From a virus, in the IMG/VR virus record IMGVR_UViG_3300036820_000008, positions 1-64,000 of that record: a stretch of 64,000 bases of DNA, one strand, 5' to 3'. The notes beneath the pieces are model-generated. The model was not told the origin of the DNA, did no database searches, and was given only the letters and a program-made list of their open reading frames with translations. This document shows positions 40,133 to 48,122 of this stretch, in pieces (the stretch's first letter is position 1; every line of letters starts with the position of its first letter). The position numbers and the translations under genes were made by a program.

Positions 40133-42277
40133 CTATTTGTATAACTCATAATCGCTAACCCCCTGCTTTACGTCCATGACCCAGTTCCAACCCTGGGTTC
40201 CCGGCTTCCCCCGTTCGCGAATGGCGACAGATTTAATACCGAGTGACTTCTTCGCTTTGTTTATGGTACCATGATTGGCAGTCACGCCAGACGCCTTGAT
40301 CTCCCTGATGGCATCAGCAGCATCCCAAACTTCTTGGTGCTCGAACATGGACAGGAGTACCTCTATAATTTCCTCCTGCACTATTGGCGCTGGGCCACGG
40401 CGCGTCTTTACCTCGGAGCCAGCTAGCTCGTCGGCGCTTAGCGTCAGTTCGCCTAGCCATTTGATGCATGGCGCCATATTGCCGTCAGTGTCGGCAACGA
40501 CACTACTATCCTGGATCGTATACGCGAGGGTGTATCCAGGACGACGACTTAGATGGTTGTTCTTTACCTGGGTGATGCCGAACACCCTGCCGTCGCAGTC
40601 GAACTTGGTCGCCTTCTCCTCGGGTACCTCACCGCTGACAAGCTGTATACGTGATACAGCACCGAATGCGATCGAGCCACCTCCACGATGCGCAGCCTTG
40701 AGTGTTGTGTCCTTGTTGTAATGTCTCACGAATACGGCGCTACACCCTACGTCAGAGAGCATAGCGCTTAGCGGCGCTAGCGCCTGGCGGACGCTCGCGT
40801 CGTTGTTGCTGTTCACCTTCTCACCGAGAAATGCAGAGATAGGGTCGACAATAACTAGCTGTATGCGGTAAGCTACGATCCAGTTCCTTAGTTTCTGAAC
40901 ACTCCTGGGGAAGCTTACCAGTTCATCGCCAGAGTAGGCGAGGGCATCCCTTCCCTTTTTCTTTTTCAGGGTCAGAGCCGGTCGGTACACACGACTCATA
41001 TCAGCTCCGGCAGCCTCTAGGCGTCCGGCCGTTACACGATCGCTGTCCTCGGGAGCTAGCAGCAGAACTGATATCGCTCCCTGTGTACTGTCAGAGTCAT
41101 CTGGCATATCTCTGCCGCGCGTCATCCTTGCCCCTACATCTAGGGTAACAAGGGACTTACCGTTACCAGCGTCACCATCAAGGATTGTTATGTCCCCTAC
41201 TGCTATATACCTGCTCCATAGCCAGCTGCTAAGGCCACGATCTATTTCAGAGAATGGGGTAAGGCCCATTGGCACGGCACGAGCTACGCTAGGACCCTCT
41301 AGGATAGACAGCTCTTCATCTGTTGCGTCTGGGATCACCCGTCCGCTGCGATGAAAGAGTGTAAGAAGCTCTCTGTCCGGGTTCCTTCCGCGAACCGGAT
41401 ACCATGGTCGTTTTGCGTCGTACACCGGCATATCAGCAGCGAGTTGCCTCAGCAGCACGAGTATGTCAGGCTTGTCGTAACCCTTGCGCTCGAGCTCGTG
41501 GACGTACCGGAGAAGACTTGACCTCTGTTCCCCTGACTCAGCCTTTATGCACTCAGCTCTGAGCTTGTCTGTAGAAGCTCTGTTCCCGTGAACACCAGTC
41601 TGTCTCGTAGATCGTTGTGACTCTATCGCAGCAAGAATGTACGATGATATTTCCTCTGACGATGGATCGCCGTCAGGTGCCTTTATTGGCTCTATCCACT
41701 TGTAGGTGCCCATTCGTATGCCTTTGTCGGCATATCCTCCGGGAAGAATTCCATTCTCTCCCTCGGCCCCCTTGACTGGCCTTATCGTCGGAGGGATGAA
41801 TACGAACCCACGACCACTACCCTCTGGATTGCCGCCCTTCAGGTCGATGCCCGGCATAAATCCGTTGTGGCTACCTATCCCAAGAGCTGCGATATACAGG
41901 TGCGTGCCGCCACTTGGGGTCTTGGCCATTCCGTATACTTTCGGGGCCGACTCTCCAAGTTCCTCCGACATTCTGTTGAAAGAGAACTTGCCGCCGTTCC
42001 TCGGGTCGATGTCTATGACATCAAACGTTATGCCGCAGACCGCGGCCATCGCGTCCCCCGGCCGATAGCCTGCGATAACATCGTAGTCAGCGGGGTAACG
42101 CTGCCAGCGCGCCCATCTCGTATCGTTCCTGTCAGGGTTTCCATCTTCATCTACTCTTGCCGGGAAAACAGGCATTCCGAATCGAACTAGTCTTCTTGCC
42201 GCGAGGAGCGCAGCGTCACGGCGCTCCTCCGAATCGGCCGAAATCGCGCGGTTTCCGGGACGATCGGCTATAATCAT
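40133..42277 (-). CDS. Primase-polymerase and AAA helicase fusion
   Basis: 714 residues. An archaeo-eukaryotic primase/Prim-pol domain about 20-190 (DVIDIDPRNGG catalytic acidic pair, TPSGGTHLYI SxH strand), then from about 340 a RepA-like/RecA-type helicase with Walker A DGDAGNGKS, a Walker B VIVDPIS, and FVRHYNKDT sensor. Such fusions carry out primer synthesis and unwinding for plasmid and phage replication. Upstream lies a divergent plus-strand operon. Confidence 0.9.
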   Translation of the reverse strand: MIIADRPGNRAISADSEERRDAALLAARRLVRFGMPVFPARVDEDGNPDRNDTRWARWQRYPADYDVIAGYRPGDAMAAVCGITFDVIDIDPRNGGKFSFNRMSEELGESAPKVYGMAKTPSGGTHLYIAALGIGSHNGFMPGIDLKGGNPEGSGRGFVFIPPTIRPVKGAEGENGILPGGYADKGIRMGTYKWIEPIKAPDGDPSSEEISSYILAAIESQRSTRQTGVHGNRASTDKLRAECIKAESGEQRSSLLRYVHELERKGYDKPDILVLLRQLAADMPVYDAKRPWYPVRGRNPDRELLTLFHRSGRVIPDATDEELSILEGPSVARAVPMGLTPFSEIDRGLSSWLWSRYIAVGDITILDGDAGNGKSLVTLDVGARMTRGRDMPDDSDSTQGAISVLLLAPEDSDRVTAGRLEAAGADMSRVYRPALTLKKKKGRDALAYSGDELVSFPRSVQKLRNWIVAYRIQLVIVDPISAFLGEKVNSNNDASVRQALAPLSAMLSDVGCSAVFVRHYNKDTTLKAAHRGGGSIAFGAVSRIQLVSGEVPEEKATKFDCDGRVFGITQVKNNHLSRRPGYTLAYTIQDSSVVADTDGNMAPCIKWLGELTLSADELAGSEVKTRRGPAPIVQEEIIEVLLSMFEHQEVWDAADAIREIKASGVTANHGTINKAKKSLGIKSVAIRERGKPGTQGWNWVMDVKQGVSDYELYK

Positions 42278-42376
42278 AAGTGGGCAGGACCTCCGGGCTC
42301 GGGCTTAGCTAGCGGTAACCTTACCGCTCCGATCGGGGGTCCGCCCGAGAAACCCTAATACGCAGAAAGGGAGCAA
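42278..42376. promoter_or_regulatory. Divergent promoter region between prim-pol and plus-strand island
   Basis: 99-base gap holding GC-rich stretches and a CCCTAATACGCAG on the plus strand that could be a -10. Both flanking genes begin with ribosome sites (AGGTCC and AAAGGGAG). No exact match to the CGGTATAATA motif. Confidence 0.4.
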
Positions 42377-42571
42377 TTGTCTCCGTCGTATTCACCGCCG
42401 TTCTGCGAGATTCATGGTACTGAAATGTACTACGACAATGTGCGTGACGAGATCCGATGCCCCGCTGACCGGCTATGTAACGGACTGTCACTTCCCGAGA
42501 TCCTCATCATGCTGGAGCACACAATCAGCTACGTGACGCTTCCGACACAGACCCTCGCGGGGAGCCTGTGA
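42377..42571 (+). CDS. Small zinc-type protein
   Basis: 64 residues, TTG start after AAAGGGAG. FCEIHGTEMYYDNVRDEIRC PADRLC has a Cys/His cluster. First of four overlapping plus-strand genes. No family recognised. Confidence 0.6.
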   Translation: MSPSYSPPFCEIHGTEMYYDNVRDEIRCPADRLCNGLSLPEILIMLEHTISYVTLPTQTLAGSL

Positions 42572-42735
42572 TTTCCATCGTAGAGGATGTCGTCCCGATA
42601 GTGTTCGCCGTCATATTCCTCCTTCTCATCCTTGCCAATTACGGTGACTCTGCAAAGCGTAGGAAGTGGGAAGACAGCCACCCCGGTATGAGCTGGGAGC
42701 AGTGGAAAGAATTCCAGAAAGGCAATCGCAAGTGA
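42568..42735 (+). CDS. Small membrane protein
   Basis: 55 residues; GTG overlaps the upstream stop (GTGA). Hydrophobic segment about 5-26 (VPIVFAVIFLLLILANYG), then a charged tail (SWEQWKEFQKGNRK). Too short for routine ORF calling. No family recognised. Confidence 0.6.
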   Translation: MISIVEDVVPIVFAVIFLLLILANYGDSAKRRKWEDSHPGMSWEQWKEFQKGNRK

Positions 42736-42893
42736 ATATATACGAACTAGAGAACAGGATAGTAAGGCTGGCAAGGTTCCTGTTCGGGAACAGCATCACA
42801 CCTGCCTGCGGAGGCCTCCTCGTGGGCGTGTTCATGTGTACACTGGCGTCCCTTCTTACATGTCTTACTGTGATGATAGCGGTAACGTCTTGA
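42732..42893 (+). CDS. Small membrane protein
   Basis: 53 residues, GTG in a GTGA overlap. Charged N-terminus (NIYELENRIVRLARFLFG), then a hydrophobic C-terminal segment with several Cys (CGGLLVGVFMCTLASLLTCL). Alternative upstream starts are possible. No family recognised. Confidence 0.55.
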   Translation: MNIYELENRIVRLARFLFGNSITPACGGLLVGVFMCTLASLLTCLTVMIAVTS

Positions 42894-43450
42894 CACCTCC
42901 ACACCTGAACATGATAGCCCTCGACCCCGGAGGGACAACTGGTATCTGTATAGCCCAGGTACCGCGCATGTCTGTTTACGGAAGCAAGCCAGGACGCTGG
43001 CTCCGGCTTGAGTGCCGAGAGGTTACCGGAGACGAGGACGTGCAGGTCGACAGTATCTGCCGTATCATCCGAGAGGTACAGAGTCTCGACTATGGGATCG
43101 GGCCAGCTGTCGTAGGAGAGCAGTTCGACAACGATAGTCCGTTCAACGACGACGACGTATTCTCGCCTGTAAGGATTATGGCCAAGCTCGAGTACGCACG
43201 TCACCTCGGCAAGACGGGTGATTCTAAGATTGTCTACCAGACGCGCGGAATGGCCAAGAGCACAGCTACCGATGATCGTCTGCGAGCCTGGGGTCTGTAC
43301 GAGGAGACCGTAGGAAGCATGCACAAACGAGACGCCACTCGACATCTCATAACCATGCTTCGGAGGGCGCGTAAGTCGGCCAGACTACGCGACCGGCTCT
43401 GGAATTCGATGGACGACGGCATGATGGCGAGGGGGTATACGGTCGTCTAG
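42890..43450 (+). CDS. RuvC-like Holliday junction resolvase
   Basis: 186 residues from a TTG in a TTGA overlap. The RNase-H-like strand NMIALDPGGTTGICI (D12) is the RuvC first acidic motif, PAVVGEQFDNDS the second, and an acidic helix-region near TDDRLRAWG and MDDGMMAR supplies the later ones. A phage-size RuvC/resolvase that would resolve recombination or replication joints. Ends at a strong terminator. Confidence 0.75.
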   Translation: MTPPHLNMIALDPGGTTGICIAQVPRMSVYGSKPGRWLRLECREVTGDEDVQVDSICRIIREVQSLDYGIGPAVVGEQFDNDSPFNDDDVFSPVRIMAKLEYARHLGKTGDSKIVYQTRGMAKSTATDDRLRAWGLYEETVGSMHKRDATRHLITMLRRARKSARLRDRLWNSMDDGMMARGYTVV

Positions 43451-43475
43451 GCTCGCACGTACCGAGCGCGGCTAG

Positions 43476-43501
43476 GGCCGGTAGCCTACGGGCTACCGGC
43501 C
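43476..43501. terminator. Bidirectional terminator
   Basis: 11-bp stem GGCCGGTAGCC/GGCTACCGGCC with a TACG tetraloop, between the convergent RuvC-like gene and the minus-strand gene ending at 43486. It overlaps that gene's last codons. Confidence 0.8.
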
Positions 43502-43752
43502 TCTTCCGTCCCCGTAGGGGAGAGCTCCACATCCGGATTAACGTGCCATCCTATCTGGCACGGGATGCACCACAGCCCTGAATCGCCGGTTGTTCTCGTG
43601 CGACACAGGGGGCATATTCCTTCTGACAGCGCAGCAAGATACATTGCCTCATCCTTCGGGATAAGGATGGTCTCATGCTGAGCGGTTATGTTTTGGCCCG
43701 ACCAGACCCAGTGCGTCTTGTATCCCGAAACTCTACCGTTCAATATCTGCAT
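43486..43752 (-). CDS. Zinc-ribbon protein
   Basis: 88 residues; CPLCRTRTTGDSGLWCIPCQ is a CxxC...CxxC ribbon. N-terminal beta-rich half. No family recognised. Confidence 0.6.
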   Translation of the reverse strand: MQILNGRVSGYKTHWVWSGQNITAQHETILIPKDEAMYLAALSEGICPLCRTRTTGDSGLWCIPCQIGWHVNPDVELSPTGTEEAGSP

Positions 43753-44023
43753 CTTCCCCTGCTCCTCGGATCAGCGGCGCGGATATCTTCATGCTAATGT
43801 ACCAGGTCGACTTTACGTCACCCCGCTTTGTGCCGTAGTCATGCCACTGGACGCCGTCCCATATAGGCGTGCCATCCGTACCTGTGATATGCGCAAAGCC
43901 TTTGAGCGCGCCCTCGGCCTCATGTCCCATTCTGGCCTCGATAATCATGTCTCCGCCTACGAATGTGATGGATTCGATATCACCGGATGCATCGCCAATC
44001 GTCAGTGTGCCTATGCCACTCAT
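43733..44023 (-). CDS. Hypothetical beta-rich protein
   Basis: 96 residues (GTLTIGDASGDIESITFVGG, FAHITGTDGTPIWDGVQWHD). Overlaps both neighbours. No family recognised. Confidence 0.6.
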   Translation of the reverse strand: MSGIGTLTIGDASGDIESITFVGGDMIIEARMGHEAEGALKGFAHITGTDGTPIWDGVQWHDYGTKRGDVKSTWYISMKISAPLIRGAGEDADIER

Positions 44024-44427
44024 ATCTCACCAGCCTCTTTCTTCGCTTTCTCTGTGGCCGTCATTATCTTCCTGCGCCATTCAACCCAGTAAAGCATCCA
44101 TCCGTACATTGGGCCGTACAGAATGAGCACCAATGTACAGCATACCATCACAAGCCATCCAAAGCCGTTGAGCTGGTTGCCATGGACGTGCGTGAATGCC
44201 ATGATGTCACCGACTATAAATCCCATAGTAGATAGTCCGATAAAGAAGTACCGGACGGCATCCTCTGCCCAGGAACAGTCTGCCTCCAGGGTTGAGATCT
44301 GCTTATACCGAAGTGTTCTTTTCTGCAGGCGGGCAATCTTGTCTTTCTTATTCTTCACCATTCTTCTTGCCCTATCGTCTGATATCTCGGCCTTTGATTT
44401 CTTCCTGCTATTGTAATCGAACGGCAT
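44020..44427 (-). CDS. Membrane protein with two segments
   Basis: 135 residues: basic N-terminal helix (NSRKKSKAEISDDRARRMVK), hydrophobic segments about 60-80 and 88-112, and a charged C-terminus. Could be a holin-type or signalling protein; position gives no hint. Confidence 0.6.
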   Translation of the reverse strand: MPFDYNSRKKSKAEISDDRARRMVKNKKDKIARLQKRTLRYKQISTLEADCSWAEDAVRYFFIGLSTMGFIVGDIMAFTHVHGNQLNGFGWLVMVCCTLVLILYGPMYGWMLYWVEWRRKIMTATEKAKKEAGEI

Positions 44428-44478
44428 AATTCCCCTGTGTGATCATCACCTTCGTCATCTGGCTGATCCATCGGTTCC

Positions 44479-44697
44479 TCACATGATGCCCTTGGAATGC
44501 TGCGCCGTATATGCATGGGCATGGTACATACGGCGTACGTGATCAGACGGGCACTTGCTGCTGTTGAAGTGGCAGCCGCACCGAGTGCATATATGGATGG
44601 CTAGCCCGAGCATGTCAGGGGTTGAATAGTCGCACCATTCCTTGCCGATCAGCCTAAGCCAAGGTCGCCGATGAATCCATTCTCTTGTCTTTTGCAT
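44479..44697 (-). CDS. Small zinc-type protein
   Basis: 72 residues; CTRCGCHFNSSKCPSDHVRR and HAHAYTAQHS form a Cys/His-rich centre. Overlaps the upstream gene by 44 bases. No family recognised. Nothing seen in the 51 bases before the next gene. Confidence 0.55.
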   Translation of the reverse strand: MQKTREWIHRRPWLRLIGKEWCDYSTPDMLGLAIHICTRCGCHFNSSKCPSDHVRRMYHAHAYTAQHSKGIM

Positions 44698-44881
44698 TGC
44701 TCGCCCCTCTCGGCGGTGCCAGTATCGCCTCTCCGGACAGTGTTGTGCCTATCCGTGCACCAGGAAGCAGGAACAAGTTGCCGGTTGACTGTCCTCCGGG
44801 ACAGCCACAGCAATTGTCCTTGGCATGCCTACCATGCTCACAGCGATCGAGGTCCTCTAGAAGAGGCTTCATGATGGCCAT
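44654..44881 (-). CDS. Small Cys/His protein
   Basis: Start placed at MAIMKPLLEDLDRCEHGRHA (75 residues) after AGGAAAAGAG. CEHGRHAKDNCCGCPGGQST recurs in several actinophages. The long upstream frame has a Cys cluster but no start support. No family recognised. Confidence 0.55.
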   Translation of the reverse strand: MAIMKPLLEDLDRCEHGRHAKDNCCGCPGGQSTGNLFLLPGARIGTTLSGEAILAPPRGASNAKDKRMDSSATLA

Positions 44882-45156
44882 CTCTTTTCCTGTTCGGGTG
44901 ACGGAACTGAGTGTCCATTTACGAATGGGGCAATTAGATCCTTGTAACCTTTCGGCGGGTCCTCGCGGCCGTCGGATGCTGCTGACCTTGCTATCGCAAG
45001 AGCATCCTCTACACTTAGGCCTCCGATGTCCATGCAATGATCGTAAACGGCATCAAGGGCATTCTGGTACATATCAGAAGCACTTACGCCCTTGTCTGCG
45101 TCTTCCATCATGGACTTCTCGGCAATCGATATTGCCTGCTCTAGGACCGGATGCAT
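44869..45156 (-). CDS. Hypothetical helical protein
   Basis: 95 residues (VLEQAISIAEKSMMEDADKG ... EDALAIARSAASDG), fully helical. No family recognised. Followed by a 41-base spacer. Confidence 0.6.
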   Translation of the reverse strand: MHPVLEQAISIAEKSMMEDADKGVSASDMYQNALDAVYDHCMDIGGLSVEDALAIARSAASDGREDPPKGYKDLIAPFVNGHSVPSPEQEKRWPS

Positions 45157-45197
45157 GATCTTCCCCTGTCTACCCGCGCCTAGGGCTAGGGTACCGG

Positions 45198-45380
45198 CTA
45201 GTCGGTAGTCGCGCTAGTCTCGGTATTCGGCGGCTCCTGGTGGGATACGTACTCGTAGTAGATCGCCATTCCGCCCGGAAGAACAGGATCTACTGGCATC
45301 GTCTTCACGGCAATAGTGATGATGGAGCCAGCCGGTATGTCTTCTGGCATATTGCAAAGAATTCTGCGTACTTTGTTCAC
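45198..45380 (-). CDS. Hypothetical small protein
   Basis: 60 residues from a GTG after AGGAGGGGAATA, the strongest local ribosome site. Sequence NKVRRILCNMPEDIPAGSII then beta strands and a Thr/Glu-rich tail. No family recognised. Confidence 0.55.
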   Translation of the reverse strand: MNKVRRILCNMPEDIPAGSIITIAVKTMPVDPVLPGGMAIYYEYVSHQEPPNTETSATTD

Positions 45381-45390
45381 TATTCCCCTC

Positions 45391-45984
45391 CTAGTGGCTG
45401 CAGAGACATGTTCCGTTGAATGCGCAACAGCAGGCACCTTCGGCACAGCATGGTACGTCCTTGAAGATGCTGGCCACCTCAGGATGGTCATGCATGTCTG
45501 TGCGGTTGCACCATGCACAAAGGCCCCAGATGGCACGGATCATGCGGATCTCTGGGCTGCGCGGGTCGGCCGGAGGCATGCAGAACTGATCGTGCTCGCC
45601 GTAGCCATGGGCCGGGTTGCCGCAGTAAGTGTCTGGCCTCTTGGGCCAGCCAGTTCCCTCGTATTTGCGCGGCTCGCGCTTCATGTCTGTGTCTGATCCG
45701 GGGACAGGGCAGAAGCCGAGCCTCTTGTACCAGTTGCGTAGGCGGTCCTCGTCCATGTTTGGGTTAAGTATGTAGTCTGGCTCGATAGCCAGCATAAGGG
45801 TGACACCCTCTCTATCGGCGTCCTCTAGAACCTGCGCCATGAGCCGAGTAGCCGCACCACGTCCCTGGCGGCGCACTGCGATGCTGGACATGAGCGCCCA
45901 ATTCTTGCTTGGCCAGAGCATCATGTCGATGGTAGCCCATGTCTCAGTCTCGAAGTATATGTGTCTCACCCGGATGTCACGCAT
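45391..45984 (-). CDS. GNAT-like acetyltransferase with metallothionein-like tail
   Basis: Start placed at MRDIRVRHIYFETETWATID (197 residues). GNAT core: SIAVRRQGRGAATRLMAQVL is the acetyl-CoA loop, LMLAIEPD and NWYKRLGFCPV close the fold. The last 45 residues are Cys/His-rich (CAWCNRTDMHDH ... CCAEGACCCAFNGTCLCSH), unusual for GNATs and likely to bind several metal ions. Target unknown. Confidence 0.7.
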   Translation of the reverse strand: MRDIRVRHIYFETETWATIDMMLWPSKNWALMSSIAVRRQGRGAATRLMAQVLEDADREGVTLMLAIEPDYILNPNMDEDRLRNWYKRLGFCPVPGSDTDMKREPRKYEGTGWPKRPDTYCGNPAHGYGEHDQFCMPPADPRSPEIRMIRAIWGLCAWCNRTDMHDHPEVASIFKDVPCCAEGACCCAFNGTCLCSH

Positions 45985-46162
45985 TTCTTCTTGGCCTGGA
46001 GTACGAGAACTTCTCGTCCCCAATGTATATTTGGCGTCTTATCTTGAACCATGAGTGGCATCGGTCGCACATTGCCGACAACATGAGACCTGTTGATACA
46101 TGTCCCCTTACTCTGCATGTTGTGTGTTTGTGCAGGAATGCCCTTACCCTGATTATCCACAT
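45977..46162 (-). CDS. Small zinc-type protein
   Basis: Start placed at MWIIRVRAFLHKHTTCRVRG (61 residues); the upstream in-frame stretch reads poorly. CDRCHSWFKIRRQI is a C-x2-C-H cluster. Overlaps the GNAT gene by 8 bases. Confidence 0.5.
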   Translation of the reverse strand: MWIIRVRAFLHKHTTCRVRGHVSTGLMLSAMCDRCHSWFKIRRQIYIGDEKFSYSRPRRNA

Positions 46163-46300
46163 GATAATTATGCCATTTCTCTGTCGCCCTGGAGCTCGCC
46201 CGTAACGAGCGCTAGCCCTAGCGTAGCCGGTACGCGGTAGACCGGCTAGCGGCTCCGTACGGGCGATCTCCACCGGCTCGCCGGTACCGGCTACCGCTCC

Positions 46301-46489
46301 TTACTGCGGCTCGCGGGTGGGCGGGTTCGCCCTACGCTCCCGGATCCGATCTCTGTAGTATGCGGCCTCTCTGTGCACCAGACCGGTCAGTTCCTCTACG
46401 ACACGGCCGTTGACGAACACAGCCCAGCTCTGGCTGTCATCGCCATTGTACTTGCGAATCGTGATCTTGTCAGCTTTCGCCATTGCCAT
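46301..46489 (-). CDS. Hypothetical small protein
   Basis: 62 residues from MAMAKADKITIRKYNGDDSQ. Beta-rich start, basic C-terminus (YRDRIRERRANPPTREPQ). Overlaps 46470-46640. The 138 bases after it (46163-46300) hold GC-rich repeats (TACCGGCTA-type) but no gene. Confidence 0.5.
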   Translation of the reverse strand: MAMAKADKITIRKYNGDDSQSWAVFVNGRVVEELTGLVHREAAYYRDRIRERRANPPTREPQ

Positions 46490-46640
46490 TCTCATTCCGA
46501 TTGCAAGAGTCGCCTGTTTTGGCGATGGCATGTACCGGACACTTCTCCCGATAGTTCGGGCATGCCATGAAGGCGCAGTGCGTGCCTTCCTCGATAGCTC
46601 CGACCGGACCGATCTTGCTGTGGTCACATCCTCTGTTCAC
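46470..46640 (-). CDS. Small zinc-type protein
   Basis: 56 residues from a GTG after ATAGGAGGAAAT, a very strong ribosome site. CAFMACPNYREKCPVHA forms a Cys/His centre. No family recognised. Confidence 0.55.
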   Translation of the reverse strand: MNRGCDHSKIGPVGAIEEGTHCAFMACPNYREKCPVHAIAKTGDSCNRNENGNGES

Positions 46641-46648
46641 ATTTCCTC

Positions 46649-46822
46649 CTATATGGTCAGCAGGATCTCGTTCGGTTCGCAGAGTCCGCTCTCCGTGTTT
46701 ACGGTCCCGCTCCATATGTTGATGCAGTCGCATCCCTGCAGCACAACAACCTTGCCTCTGTCCAGCTTACGCAGAGCCTCGATCAGGTCTGCCACTGTGT
46801 TCTTCTCTTCATCTTCCGGCAT
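46649..46822 (-). CDS. Hypothetical small protein
   Basis: 57 residues (MPEDEEKNTVADLIEALRKL ... NEILLTI) after AGGAGCATGC. Helix then beta strands with two Cys pairs (GCDCINIW). Complete but too short for routine ORF calling. Confidence 0.6.
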   Translation of the reverse strand: MPEDEEKNTVADLIEALRKLDRGKVVVLQGCDCINIWSGTVNTESGLCEPNEILLTI

Positions 46823-46830
46823 GCATGCTC

Positions 46831-48054
46831 CTAGTCGAAGAATGTATCGTACTCGTCAGGCTCGGGCAGCTCTTCCTCTGCCTCATCGAACAGTTCCTCC
46901 TGCGCCCGGACTGTCTCCATCACGTCGCATACATGCCACCCCTTGTGGGTGCTACGATCCGGGAACGTCAGGACGCTGCTCTTGCCGAGACCCATTGCCA
47001 TCAGTTTCGCGATCTTGTAATCGGTCAGCTTCGGGTACATCTTCTCGTCCACGGTACGCAGGTGATCGAGCAGCGTCCGGCTCGTGAGATAGACCGGCTC
47101 AGGCTCGGCCGGTAGCGACCTCAGATATGCCCCGGCGTCCCGTACGATTTTCTGCTCGGGGAGCAGGACAGCCTTGTTGGCCGAGTCGAGCGCCAGAGCC
47201 TCGAATGCCCGCTTCCACCTCGCTGGCCACTCACCGCCCGCTGCCTTGGCGATGGACCACATTGGCCCCCATATCTGGGCCTTGCGGGATGTGAGCCTCG
47301 GGTGGATGCCGCGCAGCTGCTTGTTGTACTTCTTCAGGTCCTCGATGTTCGACCGGACCCAGGCATGCAGGCAGTCCTGAAGCTCCCGAGCCTCAGCCTC
47401 AACATCCTCGTCCAGGATGTCCTCGAGCACTACGCCCTCTGGCTTGGGGCGCATCTCCCCGATAACGCACCGGGACCTGAGATCATCTGGGGCTGCCTTG
47501 CGGAGTCCCGCGAAGAAGGCTACTCCGTAGCAGCTGATGTCCTGGGCCGTTCCGTTGCTCAGGCTCAGCGTTCCCTTCACTGAGTATCCGTCGCATGCTA
47601 TCTGGTATATCGGGTTGGTCTGGCCTCGCAGCCCGTTCTCGCCGAACACCTTGCTGATCTCATGGAAGCACAGGGTCACCGGACCCTCGATGTACTTGGC
47701 CCTGAGAGCAAACGAGGTCGGATTGGATGACCAGCCATTCAGACTTAGGTCCTCCGCGAAGTAAAGGACCGTTGACTTGCCGCACTCCTTGAATGGACTT
47801 GTGATCAGAAAGCGCGGTACCGTCCGGCTCGCGTCTAGCGCGTGGCTGACTGCTGCGCCCATGATCACCGCATCCTTCAGCTCTCGGGATGCGTAGATCG
47901 TTCTGTCGGCCAGTTCGCTGATCCTGTCCAGCGGCTGCGGCACATTCTTCTTTACTCGCTCTTTCCGTGGCCCTGGGGTCATCGGCTCTCTTGTCGCCGC
48001 GTACTCAGACGCGACCCCGACCGCCATAGCGGCTAGCCTAACTGCTGATGCCAT
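46831..48054 (-). CDS. DUF3631-like phage ATPase
   Basis: 407 residues. A nucleotide-binding loop is FLITSPFKECGKST, a P-loop variant, with a downstream FHEISKVFGENG and the DUF3631-type end (YLRSLPAEPEPVYLTSRTLL). This family couples helicase-like domains to primase or replication genes in actinobacteria and phages. Function in this phage is inferred. Confidence 0.7.
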   Translation of the reverse strand: MASAVRLAAMAVGVASEYAATREPMTPGPRKERVKKNVPQPLDRISELADRTIYASRELKDAVIMGAAVSHALDASRTVPRFLITSPFKECGKSTVLYFAEDLSLNGWSSNPTSFALRAKYIEGPVTLCFHEISKVFGENGLRGQTNPIYQIACDGYSVKGTLSLSNGTAQDISCYGVAFFAGLRKAAPDDLRSRCVIGEMRPKPEGVVLEDILDEDVEAEARELQDCLHAWVRSNIEDLKKYNKQLRGIHPRLTSRKAQIWGPMWSIAKAAGGEWPARWKRAFEALALDSANKAVLLPEQKIVRDAGAYLRSLPAEPEPVYLTSRTLLDHLRTVDEKMYPKLTDYKIAKLMAMGLGKSSVLTFPDRSTHKGWHVCDVMETVRAQEELFDEAEEELPEPDEYDTFFD

Positions 48055-48084
48055 GATCTGTACCTTACCCCTCCGACGGGTCGT

Positions 48085-48115
48085 ACCTTACCCCTAGTCT
48101 ACCGTATGCACCCGG
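48085..48115 (-). promoter_or_regulatory. Promoter motif upstream of the DUF3631-like gene
   Basis: Minus strand GTGCATACGGTAGACTAGGG; its first 13 bases recur exactly at 49168-49180. A -10 TAGACT lies about 38 bases before the ATG at 48054. The shared block is likely a phage promoter. Confidence 0.55.
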
Positions 48116-48122
48116 TAGCTCG

